A stretch of 64,000 nucleotides of DNA from Streptomyces sp. A012304. GTDB lineage: Bacteria; Actinomycetota; Actinomycetes; Streptomycetales; Streptomycetaceae. The position numbers were made by a program, and so were the translations under genes. The notes under the pieces are model-generated. The model was not told the origin of the DNA, ran no database searches, and saw only the letters and a program-made list of their open reading frames with translations. Shown here in pieces: positions 43,662 through 50,923 of the stretch (within the stretch, counting starts at the first letter, position 1; the number at the start of each line of letters is the position of its first letter). The stretch is taken from the NCBI RefSeq assembly GCF_026008495.1, contig NZ_BQUN01000002.1, forward strand, positions 1 to 64,000. Reading direction: 5' to 3'.

Positions 43662-44099
43662 ATGCGGCTCTTGCGATCCACCGACCTGGCGCTGCGCGTC
43701 CTCATGCGGCTCGCGGTGCCCGACGGGACGTCCAGTCCCACCACCCGCGAGGTGGCGGCCGCCATGGACGTCCCCTACACCCACGCCGCCAAGGTCGTGG
43801 CCGAACTCCAGCACATGGGCCTGCTGGACGCCCGTCGCGGCCGGGGCGGCGGCCTCGCCCTGACCGAGCGGGGCCGGACGGCGTCGGTGGGCGCCGTCGT
43901 CCGCGCCTTCGAGGGCGACGGCGACGTGGTCGACTGCGAGGGCACGACCCCCTGCCCCCTGAACACCGCCTGCCGCCTGCGCGGCGCGCTCCGACGCGCC
44001 CAGGAGGCCTTCTTCGCCGCCCTCGACCCCCTGACGATCGCGGACATGATCGCGGAGCCGACCGGGCCGTTGCTGCTGTCGCTCTCCCGCCCGGGCTGA
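43662..44099 (+). CDS. nsrR: Rrf2 family NO sensor NsrR
   Basis: A 145-residue Fe-S repressor. The winged helix (STDLALRVLMRLAVPDG ... TREVAAAMDVPYTHAAKVVA) is typical of Rrf2. Three Cys at 92, 98 and 104 (CEGTTPCPLNTAC, spacing C-x5-C-x5-C) match the cluster ligands of S. coelicolor NsrR. Nitric oxide destroys the [4Fe-4S] cluster and releases repression. It converges on hmp, and the best operator in the window is at the hmp promoter. Confidence 0.93.
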   Translation: MRLLRSTDLALRVLMRLAVPDGTSSPTTREVAAAMDVPYTHAAKVVAELQHMGLLDARRGRGGGLALTERGRTASVGAVVRAFEGDGDVVDCEGTTPCPLNTACRLRGALRRAQEAFFAALDPLTIADMIAEPTGPLLLSLSRPG

Positions 44100-44139
44100 G
44101 CCCCGGCAGTCGTGGACGGCGCCCGCTCCCCGGGAGACC

Positions 44140-45327
44140 TCAGTCCCGCGCCAGCCACAGGTCCGGCCCGAACACCTCGTAGTGGATGTCCGCCGCGGCC
44201 ACGCCCTTCTCGATCAGCTGCGCCCGGACCGCCCGCATGAACGGCAGCGGACCGCACAGGTACGCGCGCGTGCCGGGGCGCACGGGGACGTCGCCGAGGT
44301 CGGCGCGGCCGGTGCGGGCGCCCTCGGGGGCGTCCTGCTCGTACCAGAGGTGGACCTCCGCCCCGGGGAGCTTCGCCGCGTACGTCTCCTGGTCGGCGCG
44401 CAGGGCGTGGTCGGCGGGGGAGCGGTCGGCGTGCACGACGGCGACCGGGCCGGGGTGGCCGGCGGCGGCGAGGTGGGCCAGCATCGCGACCATCGGGGTC
44501 ACGCCGATGCCGGCCGAGGCGAGCAGCAGCGGGGCGTCCGGGGCGTCGTCCAGGACGAGGTCGCCGTACGGCTCGGAGAGCTCCAGGACGTCGCCCTCGC
44601 GCACGCGCGCGTGGAGGTGACCGGAGACCTCGCCCTCCGGGCCGCTGCCGCCGTGCTCGCGCTTGACGCTGATCTGGCGCAGCGCCGAGCCGGGCGCGCC
44701 CGAGAGGCTGTACTGGCGTGCCTGACGGGCGCCGTCGGGGAGTTCGACGCGGACGGAGACGTACTGGCCCGCGCGGAAGTCGCGCACCGGGCCGCCGTCG
44801 ACGGGGCGCAGCCGGAGGGTGACGACGTCGGCGGTCTCCGGGACGCGCTCCACGACCTCCCAGGCGCGCCGGTGGGCGGCGTCCCCGCGCTCCTCGTACA
44901 GCCGCTTCTCGATCGCGATCAGCGCGTTCGCCATCAGCCAGTAGACCTCGGTCCAGGCGGCCGCGACCTGAGGGGTGACGGCCTCGCCGAGGACGTCCGC
45001 GATGGCGGCGAACAGGTGCTCGTGGACGACCGCGTACTGCTCGGGCGGGATGCCCAGGGAGGCGTGCTTGTGCGCGATGCGGGCGAGCATCGCGTCGGGG
45101 CGCCGGTCGGGGTGGTCGACCAGGTGCGCGGCGAAGGCGGCGATGGAGCCGGCCAGGGCCTGCCGCTGGGTCCCGACGGCCTGGTTGCCGCGGTTGAACA
45201 GGTCGCGCAGCAGCTCCGGGTGGGCGGCGAAGAGGCCCGTGTAGAAGCGCTCGGTGATCTCGCCGATGGCCGCGCCGACGGCGGGGAGCGTGGCGCGGAC
45301 GGTGGCTGCGGACTGCTCGGACAGCAT
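44140..45327 (-). CDS. hmp: Flavohemoglobin, nitric oxide dioxygenase
   Basis: A 395-residue enzyme turning NO and O2 into nitrate. Residues about 1-140 form the globin domain, with proximal His in IAHKHASLGI. The FAD-binding domain has RQYSLSGAPGSALR and the NAD domain has LLASAGIGVTPMVAMLAHLA and VFGPDLWLA at the end. It is expressed from a promoter covered by an NsrR palindrome and lies next to nsrR, a self-contained NO-detoxification pair. Confidence 0.96.
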   Translation of the reverse strand: MLSEQSAATVRATLPAVGAAIGEITERFYTGLFAAHPELLRDLFNRGNQAVGTQRQALAGSIAAFAAHLVDHPDRRPDAMLARIAHKHASLGIPPEQYAVVHEHLFAAIADVLGEAVTPQVAAAWTEVYWLMANALIAIEKRLYEERGDAAHRRAWEVVERVPETADVVTLRLRPVDGGPVRDFRAGQYVSVRVELPDGARQARQYSLSGAPGSALRQISVKREHGGSGPEGEVSGHLHARVREGDVLELSEPYGDLVLDDAPDAPLLLASAGIGVTPMVAMLAHLAAAGHPGPVAVVHADRSPADHALRADQETYAAKLPGAEVHLWYEQDAPEGARTGRADLGDVPVRPGTRAYLCGPLPFMRAVRAQLIEKGVAAADIHYEVFGPDLWLARD

Positions 45328-45381
45328 GAGGCCTCCTCGGGGCTCGCCGGGGCTCTGGCTCGGCGCTCGACTGCCGGCACC

Positions 45382-45409
45382 GTATTAAAACTTGCATCTG
45401 AGATGCAAA
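45382..45409 (-). promoter_or_regulatory. hmp promoter with NsrR operator
   Basis: TTGCATCTGAGATGCAA (45392-45408) is a perfect palindrome (8-1-8) of the NsrR type. On the minus strand a -35 TTTGCA (45404-45409) and a -10 TAATAC (45382-45387), 16 bp apart, flank it, so bound NsrR would sit between and over the promoter elements. Confidence 0.85.
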
Positions 45410-45645
45410 TTAAATGGGTGCGGTGGGACGAGGGGGGCCGGGCATTACGCATGTCAGTCCGAGCAGGCAAGATGGGCGCAGAGCAGTCCATCCGCCGTAC
45501 GTGAGGCGTTCAGCCCCGGATCGCCGAGACGATCAAGGTCCGCAACGCGTACGAAATGGTGGTGTGGTGGGATGCTCAGGTGCCCGACCGCCTCCCGTGG
45601 TACGGGGGACAGGCGGCCTGACCAGCAAGGATGGGGAAGCGGAAG
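45410..45645. other. Spacer upstream of glnA2
   Basis: With the hmp leader this makes a 318-bp divergent gap. No gene is supported. The glnA2 promoter must be here, but I do not see a clear GlnR box (GTNAC repeats). Confidence 0.45.
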
Positions 45646-47007
45646 ATGGACAAGCAGCAGGAGTTCGTGCTCCGGACCTTGGAGGAGCGCGACATCCGGT
45701 TCGTACGCCTGTGGTTCACGGACGTGCTGGGCTTCCTCAAGTCCGTCGCCGTGGCCCCGGCCGAACTGGAGCAGGCCTTCGACGAGGGCATCGGATTCGA
45801 CGGCTCCGCGATCGAGGGCTTCGCCCGGGTCTACGAGTCCGACATGATCGCCAAGCCGGACCCGTCGACGTTCCAGGTCCTGCCCTGGCGCGCCGAGGCC
45901 CCCGGCACCGCCCGCATGTTCTGCGACATCCTCATGCCGGACGGCTCCCCGTCCTTCGCCGACCCGCGGTACGTCCTCAAGCGCGCCCTGGCCCGCGCCT
46001 CCGACCTGGGCTTCACCTTCTACACCCACCCCGAGATCGAGTTCTTCCTCCTGAAGGACCGCCCCCTCGACGGCTCCCGCCCCACCCCCGCCGACAACTC
46101 GGGCTACTTCGACCACACCCCGCAGAACATCGGCATGGACTTCCGCCGCCAGGCGATCACCATGCTGGAGTCGATGGGCATCTCGGTCGAGTTCTCCCAC
46201 CACGAGGGCGCCCCCGGCCAGCAGGAGATCGACCTGCGCTACGCCGACGCGCTCTCCACCGCCGACAACATCATGACGTTCCGCCTGGTCATGAAGCAGG
46301 TGGCGCTGGAGCAGGGCGTCCAGGCGACGTTCATGCCGAAGCCGTTCTCCGAGCACCCCGGCAGCGGCATGCACACGCACCTGTCGCTCTTCGAGGGCGA
46401 CCGCAACGCGTTCTACGAGTCCGGCGCCGAGTACCAGCTCTCCAAGGTCGGCCGCTCCTTCATCGCGGGCCTGCTGAAGCACGCGGCGGAGATCTCCGCC
46501 GTCACCAACCAGTGGGTCAACTCCTACAAGCGCATCTGGGGCGGCTCCGAGCGCACCGCCGGCGCCGGCGGCGAGGCCCCCTCCTACATCTGCTGGGGCC
46601 ACAACAACCGCTCCGCCCTGGTCCGCGTCCCCATGTACAAGCCCGGCAAGACCGGCTCGGCCCGCATCGAGGTCCGCTCCCTCGACTCCGGCGCCAACCC
46701 CTACCTCGCCTACGCCATGCTCCTGGCCGCGGGCCTCAGGGGCGTCGAGGAGGGCTACGAACTCCCGCCCGGCGCCGAGGACGACGTCTGGGCCCTCTCC
46801 GACGCCGAGCGCCGCGCGATGGGCATCGAGCCCCTCCCCCAGAACCTCGGCGAGGCCCTCACCCTCATGGATCGCAGCGACCTGGTCGCCGAGACCCTCG
46901 GCGAACACGTCTTCGACTTCTTCCTGCGCAACAAGCGCCAGGAGTGGGAGGAGTACCGCAGCGAGGTCACCGCGTTCGAGCTGCGGAAGAACCTGCCGGT
47001 GCTGTAG
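45646..47007 (+). CDS. glnA2: Glutamine synthetase-like protein GlnA2 (gamma-glutamylpolyamine synthetase type)
   Basis: A 453-residue GS type I-fold enzyme. The beta-Grasp region has GFDGSAIEGFARVYESDM, the ATP/metal site has EIEFFLL and GMHTHLSL, and the C-terminal site has ARIEVRSLDSGANPYLAYA. The usual adenylylation motif (NLYxLPP) is replaced by EEGYELPPGAEDD, so GlnE should not modify it. Length, sequence style and position near glnE match S. coelicolor GlnA2, reported to glutamylate polyamines. The start at MDKQQEFV has GGGGAAGCGGAAG upstream; an ATG five codons earlier is less likely. Confidence 0.9.
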   Translation: MDKQQEFVLRTLEERDIRFVRLWFTDVLGFLKSVAVAPAELEQAFDEGIGFDGSAIEGFARVYESDMIAKPDPSTFQVLPWRAEAPGTARMFCDILMPDGSPSFADPRYVLKRALARASDLGFTFYTHPEIEFFLLKDRPLDGSRPTPADNSGYFDHTPQNIGMDFRRQAITMLESMGISVEFSHHEGAPGQQEIDLRYADALSTADNIMTFRLVMKQVALEQGVQATFMPKPFSEHPGSGMHTHLSLFEGDRNAFYESGAEYQLSKVGRSFIAGLLKHAAEISAVTNQWVNSYKRIWGGSERTAGAGGEAPSYICWGHNNRSALVRVPMYKPGKTGSARIEVRSLDSGANPYLAYAMLLAAGLRGVEEGYELPPGAEDDVWALSDAERRAMGIEPLPQNLGEALTLMDRSDLVAETLGEHVFDFFLRNKRQEWEEYRSEVTAFELRKNLPVL

Positions 47008-47054
47008 GCACGCCGCCCGACCGGGTCCGACGCCGTTCACCGGCTTCGGACGCC

Positions 47055-47212
47055 GGGGCGTATCGGCCCCCGGGGGCGTGTCGGTCCCTGGGGGGTGTGG
47101 ACCCCTGGGGGTGCGTCGGACCCCGGGGCCCGTCGTACGCCGGAGTGTGGCGGACCTCGGGCCGTGTCGGGCCCCGGAGGCGCGTCAGCCCCCGAGGGCC
47201 TGTCGGGCCGGA
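47055..47212. repeat. 18-bp tandem repeat, about nine copies
   Basis: Units follow the pattern GGGGCGTGTCGGCCCCCG with variation. Most are self-complementary at the ends (GGGG...CCCC), so the array is a string of small hairpins directly downstream of glnA2 and upstream of the convergent kinase gene's stop. The frame is open but its peptide (PxG repeats) is probably not translated. Confidence 0.7.
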
Positions 47213-47284
47213 AGGTGCGGTCGTGGACGCCGAGGCCCGAGGCGTGTCACCGGCCGGCGGGTGGTGTCCCGGTCGGCCGGCGGG

Positions 47285-49336
47285 TCACCTCGGCAGAGGC
47301 ACGCGGCGGATCATCTTGCGCCGCAGATGGACCAGCCGGACGCCGCTGCGGTCGGCGAGGCGTTGTTGTCGTGCGCGGTCGTCGGGCGCGACCGGCTGGT
47401 CGTAGTCACTGGTGACCACCACCACGGGAGACATCCGCTCGCCGGGCGTCTCGGCAGCCTCGTTGAGCGCGGTCCACAGCAGGTCGCGCAGGCTGCGCGC
47501 CCGCCCCCACACGACGAACCCCTCGGAGGTCCCGTTGGAGGCGTAGCAGCGCGACGGCTTCTGCGCCACCGAGTCCGTCACCACGCGCCAGCCGGCCCCG
47601 TACGCCGCCTCCACCACCTCCTCCGCCCCCCGGTATCCCCGCACCACGAAGGACGCGAACGGGCCGAAACCCTCCTGCGCGCGTTCCAGGTGACGCAAAG
47701 GGCCGTCCTTGAGCCATATGCGTGCCTGCTGGAACGTGAGGTGCTCGGCCAGGACACCTCCCACCGACGGGTCCGCCAGCCAGGAATCGACCAGGGCCGC
47801 CCGGGCCGGGGCGTCCAGGAGATGCCAGTGAGCGTCGTCCGCGTTCTTGTAGAGCGTCGCGACCAGATGCTCCGCGACCTTCGCCGGCAGCCGGGTCGAG
47901 CCGGGCACACCGATGTACCCGCGCCAGGGCTCGTCGCCGTCCGCGGGACGATCGCGGCGGGTGCCGGCCGGCTCGACGCAAGCGGCGGCCCCGCCGGCGG
48001 CCGCGATGTCGCCGCCCGCTCTCAGAGCCGCTCGAATCCTATGGTCCACCTGGGCGTCCCCGGCGAGGCCGAGGAAGTGGACCGAGGAGTCGGGGTGGGC
48101 CCGCAGCATGTCCGCCGCGGAACTCGCGGCGTCTCCGCGGACACCGCGCAACCACGAGCGGATCTGCTCCTGGGCGAAGCGCGGGTTCCAGGCCGCGTCC
48201 AGCGCGAGGACCCCGTCGAGGCACTCCTCGAAGAGCTGGAGCCGGCCGCCGTCGGCCGCGCCACGAGCGACGTTGAGCAGCCAGAGAACGGTGGCATCGA
48301 CCTCGCTCCGCTCCGGACGGCGCGCGGAGCCCAGCAGCCGGGCCATGGCCCGCACCACCGCGATGGCCCGGTCCGGGTCGGCCAGCAGCGCCGGAACGAG
48401 CCTCTCCTCGTCGAGGTCCACCAGGAGGTCGCAGTACAGCCCGGCATCGTCGACATGCGCGTCCGCCAGGGCCACGAGCGCCTCGGCGGCCGCCGCCGAG
48501 CCGTGGTTCAGCGCTCCACGCAACGACAGCGCCTGCGCGGTGGGGGACATCGGCGCGGGCGCCAGCTCGCGGTCGATCAGGGCGCGGAACTCGGCCACCG
48601 TGGGCGGACGCTTGCGCGGGTCCTCCCGGGTCGCGGACCGCACCACGGTCCGCCACGGACCGGACTCCGGGATGAGAGGGCGGTACGCGCGCGGCCGGCG
48701 CGCGGTGTCCCACCAGCCGATGACCTGGCCGATGCTGTAGATGTCGGCCTGCGGGCCCGCGTTGTGGGCGTCGTCGGACAGCTCCGGGGCGGCGAACCCC
48801 TCGGATCCCATCGACACCCCGACGCGTGTCAGGGGATCGTCCGGGGTACGGCCATGGGGCCGCCGGGCGATGCCCCAGTCGGCGACGACCCATCTCCCGT
48901 CCAGACGAAGGATGTTGGAGGGTTTGATGTCCCGGTGGACCCACCCTTCCTCATGGGCGTCGGCGAGGACCGAGCAGACGGCCCGGACGAGTGCCATGAG
49001 CACCTCCGGGTCGGCCGTCCCCAACTCGCCGCGCAGCCCTTCCGCGGTCTGTTCGGCCCAGGGCATGACAAACCAGGTGTGGGCCGGGTCGGCGTCCAGG
49101 ATCGGCATCGAGTGCGGATGGCCGGCGAGCATCCGGCCGATCTCGATCTCCCGCTCCATACGGGCGACCTTCCAGGTCAGAGGCGCGCGCAGCTTCTTGA
49201 GCGCCACCGTGACACCCGTCGGCTTGTGACGTGCCTTGAACACGTCCGCCTGACCGCCCCGGAAGGGGTCCTTCTCGCAGGCGTAGTCCGATCGCCGCCC
49301 ACGTGCGGACCGGGCGACGGCCTCGTAGCCGCTCAT
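47285..49336 (-). CDS. Ser/Thr protein kinase with large unknown C-terminal region
   Basis: 683 residues. The kinase domain spans about 16-262: FRGGQADVFKARHKPTGVTV with the Lys in VALKKL (K47), a MEREIEIGRML helix, catalytic HRDIKPSNIL (134-143), DWG in place of DFG (153-155), and GFAAPELSDDAHNAGPQADI. It lacks membrane and PASTA segments. Residues about 270-683 have no recognised domain: helical HEAT-like stretches, then an alpha/beta end with FVVWGRARSLRDLLW and MSPVVVVTSDYDQPVAP. Its neighbour upstream is a DGQHR/ParB-like gene. The pair looks like an accessory insertion next to glnE and could be a defence or regulatory module; this is inference. Confidence 0.8.
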   Translation of the reverse strand: MSGYEAVARSARGRRSDYACEKDPFRGGQADVFKARHKPTGVTVALKKLRAPLTWKVARMEREIEIGRMLAGHPHSMPILDADPAHTWFVMPWAEQTAEGLRGELGTADPEVLMALVRAVCSVLADAHEEGWVHRDIKPSNILRLDGRWVVADWGIARRPHGRTPDDPLTRVGVSMGSEGFAAPELSDDAHNAGPQADIYSIGQVIGWWDTARRPRAYRPLIPESGPWRTVVRSATREDPRKRPPTVAEFRALIDRELAPAPMSPTAQALSLRGALNHGSAAAAEALVALADAHVDDAGLYCDLLVDLDEERLVPALLADPDRAIAVVRAMARLLGSARRPERSEVDATVLWLLNVARGAADGGRLQLFEECLDGVLALDAAWNPRFAQEQIRSWLRGVRGDAASSAADMLRAHPDSSVHFLGLAGDAQVDHRIRAALRAGGDIAAAGGAAACVEPAGTRRDRPADGDEPWRGYIGVPGSTRLPAKVAEHLVATLYKNADDAHWHLLDAPARAALVDSWLADPSVGGVLAEHLTFQQARIWLKDGPLRHLERAQEGFGPFASFVVRGYRGAEEVVEAAYGAGWRVVTDSVAQKPSRCYASNGTSEGFVVWGRARSLRDLLWTALNEAAETPGERMSPVVVVTSDYDQPVAPDDRARQQRLADRSGVRLVHLRRKMIRRVPLPR

Positions 49337-49518
49337 CGGCTGGTCTCCCTCAGCACCCCGACGTTCCGCCCGCCGTCGCCGCGGCGACGACCGACCGTCC
49401 GCGCCATAGCCCCGCCCGACATGACGTGCTCAGCTCCCTCGTGTCGCCTCTCGGCATCGCACCAACGCTCTGCAGAACCGCCCCCCGCTCAGGCGGCGAG
49501 CAGCGTGACACAGCCGTC

Positions 49519-50364
49519 TCAGGAGATGACGTCGTCCAGGCTCTGCGTGGCGTGCACCTTCTTGGTGATCTTCGGCATCTTCTCGCCGGGCGACCTGCGC
49601 AGGAGCTTCAGGGGACGGCCCTCGACCCAGGCGTTCCAGGCCTTGAGGTAGTAGAGCAGGTGCTCGCGGGAGTCGTCCTTGCGGCGGTAGCGCTTGCCGG
49701 CCGCCATGCCGAGCAGGGTGTTGCGCAGCACCAGCCTGGGGTCCGACTCGGTCAGGCCGGCACCCGTGATGAGCCCTTCGAACCACGCGGTCTGGTCGAT
49801 GTCCGCGCGTTCCCGGCTGGTGACGTACCAGCCGATCGACGCCGCCGTGACGGTGACCTTGGTGGCCCTGTTCAGGGCCATGCCGCGGTTGATCGCCTCG
49901 CGCATCTCCGGGTGTGCCTCCAGGGTCGTCAGCAACTGGTCGTTGGAGACCAGCGACGACCCACCGGACCAGGTGGCGTCGGGGGAGGAGAGGTAGAGCT
50001 GGAGGCCGCGCAGGGCGGCGGCCAGATGCGTGCTGTTGGTCTCACCCGCGAGGGAGAGCGCGTCACGTCCCGTGCGCTTGCGTCCCGTGTCCATGACGGT
50101 GAAGGCCGTCCTGGCGACGCCGTGCGCGACCAGCATGTCCACCGCGATACCGGCCTTCACGACGGCCTCCAGGCGATGCTGGCCGTCGACGAGCCGGCCT
50201 TCTTCGTCGAACGCGATGCCCTGGTGCGTGAGCTTCCACTCGCCCCGCTCGATCGCGCGGGACAGCTGCGCGACCGTCTGCCGGCTCAACGGGCGGTTGA
50301 GGGTGTTCTTCTTGAGCCACTCCGCCGCCAACTCGGGGGTGACTGTTCGTACTTCTGTGTACAA
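49519..50364 (-). CDS. ParB/DGQHR-domain protein
   Basis: 281 residues. The N-terminal ParB/sulfiredoxin-like nuclease fold contains RPLSRQTVAQLSRAIERGEW and GRLVDGQHRLEAVVKAGIAV, with the DGQHR motif at about 60-64. A helical part (RALSLAGETNSTHLAAALRG-like) with basic C-terminus follows. DGQHR proteins are frequent in phages and defence-linked islands. The best start is TTG 50364, because GGAGAG lies 5 bases upstream and YTEVRTVTPELAAEW follows; a GTG five codons earlier is possible. It lies 182 bp upstream of the kinase gene in the same direction. Confidence 0.72.
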   Translation of the reverse strand: MYTEVRTVTPELAAEWLKKNTLNRPLSRQTVAQLSRAIERGEWKLTHQGIAFDEEGRLVDGQHRLEAVVKAGIAVDMLVAHGVARTAFTVMDTGRKRTGRDALSLAGETNSTHLAAALRGLQLYLSSPDATWSGGSSLVSNDQLLTTLEAHPEMREAINRGMALNRATKVTVTAASIGWYVTSRERADIDQTAWFEGLITGAGLTESDPRLVLRNTLLGMAAGKRYRRKDDSREHLLYYLKAWNAWVEGRPLKLLRRSPGEKMPKITKKVHATQSLDDVIS

Positions 50365-50923
50365 GCGAACTCTCCGCACCTGGTCGTGGGCACGCCTGCG
50401 AGCGCCAAGTGACATGGGTTCAGGCGTTGTTGTGTGATCGTAGCGGGAGGGAGGTTCTGTATCAGGCGGATTGACGGCAGCCACTCGGCGGGCGGCCCCG
50501 CACGGCCCGGGCCGCAAGGGTGCGACGAGACGTGCGGAGTGCCGGGCCGCGGGCGCCGTCCGGGCAGCCCGCCGGCCCCGAACGTGCGCGGCTCGCTCGG
50601 GCACCGGACAGGGCCACGAGGCGCGTTTTATGCGCCTCTCGTCCACGGGATGAGAGGGCTGACGCGGGAGTCCTGTGGCCTCCTGCTCCCGCCGTGCCGC
50701 GGCCGGCTCCGCGTGGGCCGTACCGGCGTTCCTGCCGCACGGCTGCCCTCCATGGACGGTCGGGTCTTGGGCGGTCGTTCCATGGGCGGTCGGGTGATGG
50801 AGGTCGGGTCAGGGGCGCGACACCGACCGTGATCCGGTCGGCCCGGGGCGCCGCCGGGAAGCCCGGGTTAGGCTCAACCCTGTACGACCTTGATCGGACC
50901 CGTTCGGACGAGGAGGGCCGGGG
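50365..50923. other. Divergent intergenic region before glnE
   Basis: 559 bp with no supported gene. It holds a hairpin GAGGCGC-GTTTTAT-GCGCCTC (50618-50638), unusually T/A-rich in the loop, and a 15-bp tandem repeat (50753-50812), about 110-170 bp before glnE. The promoters of glnE and of the ParB-like gene must lie here. Confidence 0.5.
50753..50812. repeat. 15-bp tandem repeat, four copies, upstream of glnE
   Basis: Units TGGACGGTCGGGTCT, TGGGCGGTCGTTCCA, TGGGCGGTCGGGTGA and TGGAGGTCGGGTCAG follow one another exactly. The shared core GGTCGG recurs every 14-15 bp. It could be repeat expansion or an array of regulator half-sites. Confidence 0.6.

Noticed and set aside
45392..45847. Small protein encoded over the start of glnA2
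   Set aside because: Reads Arg/Ser/Pro-rich out of frame with glnA2 and begins within the NsrR operator; a shadow of the real gene.
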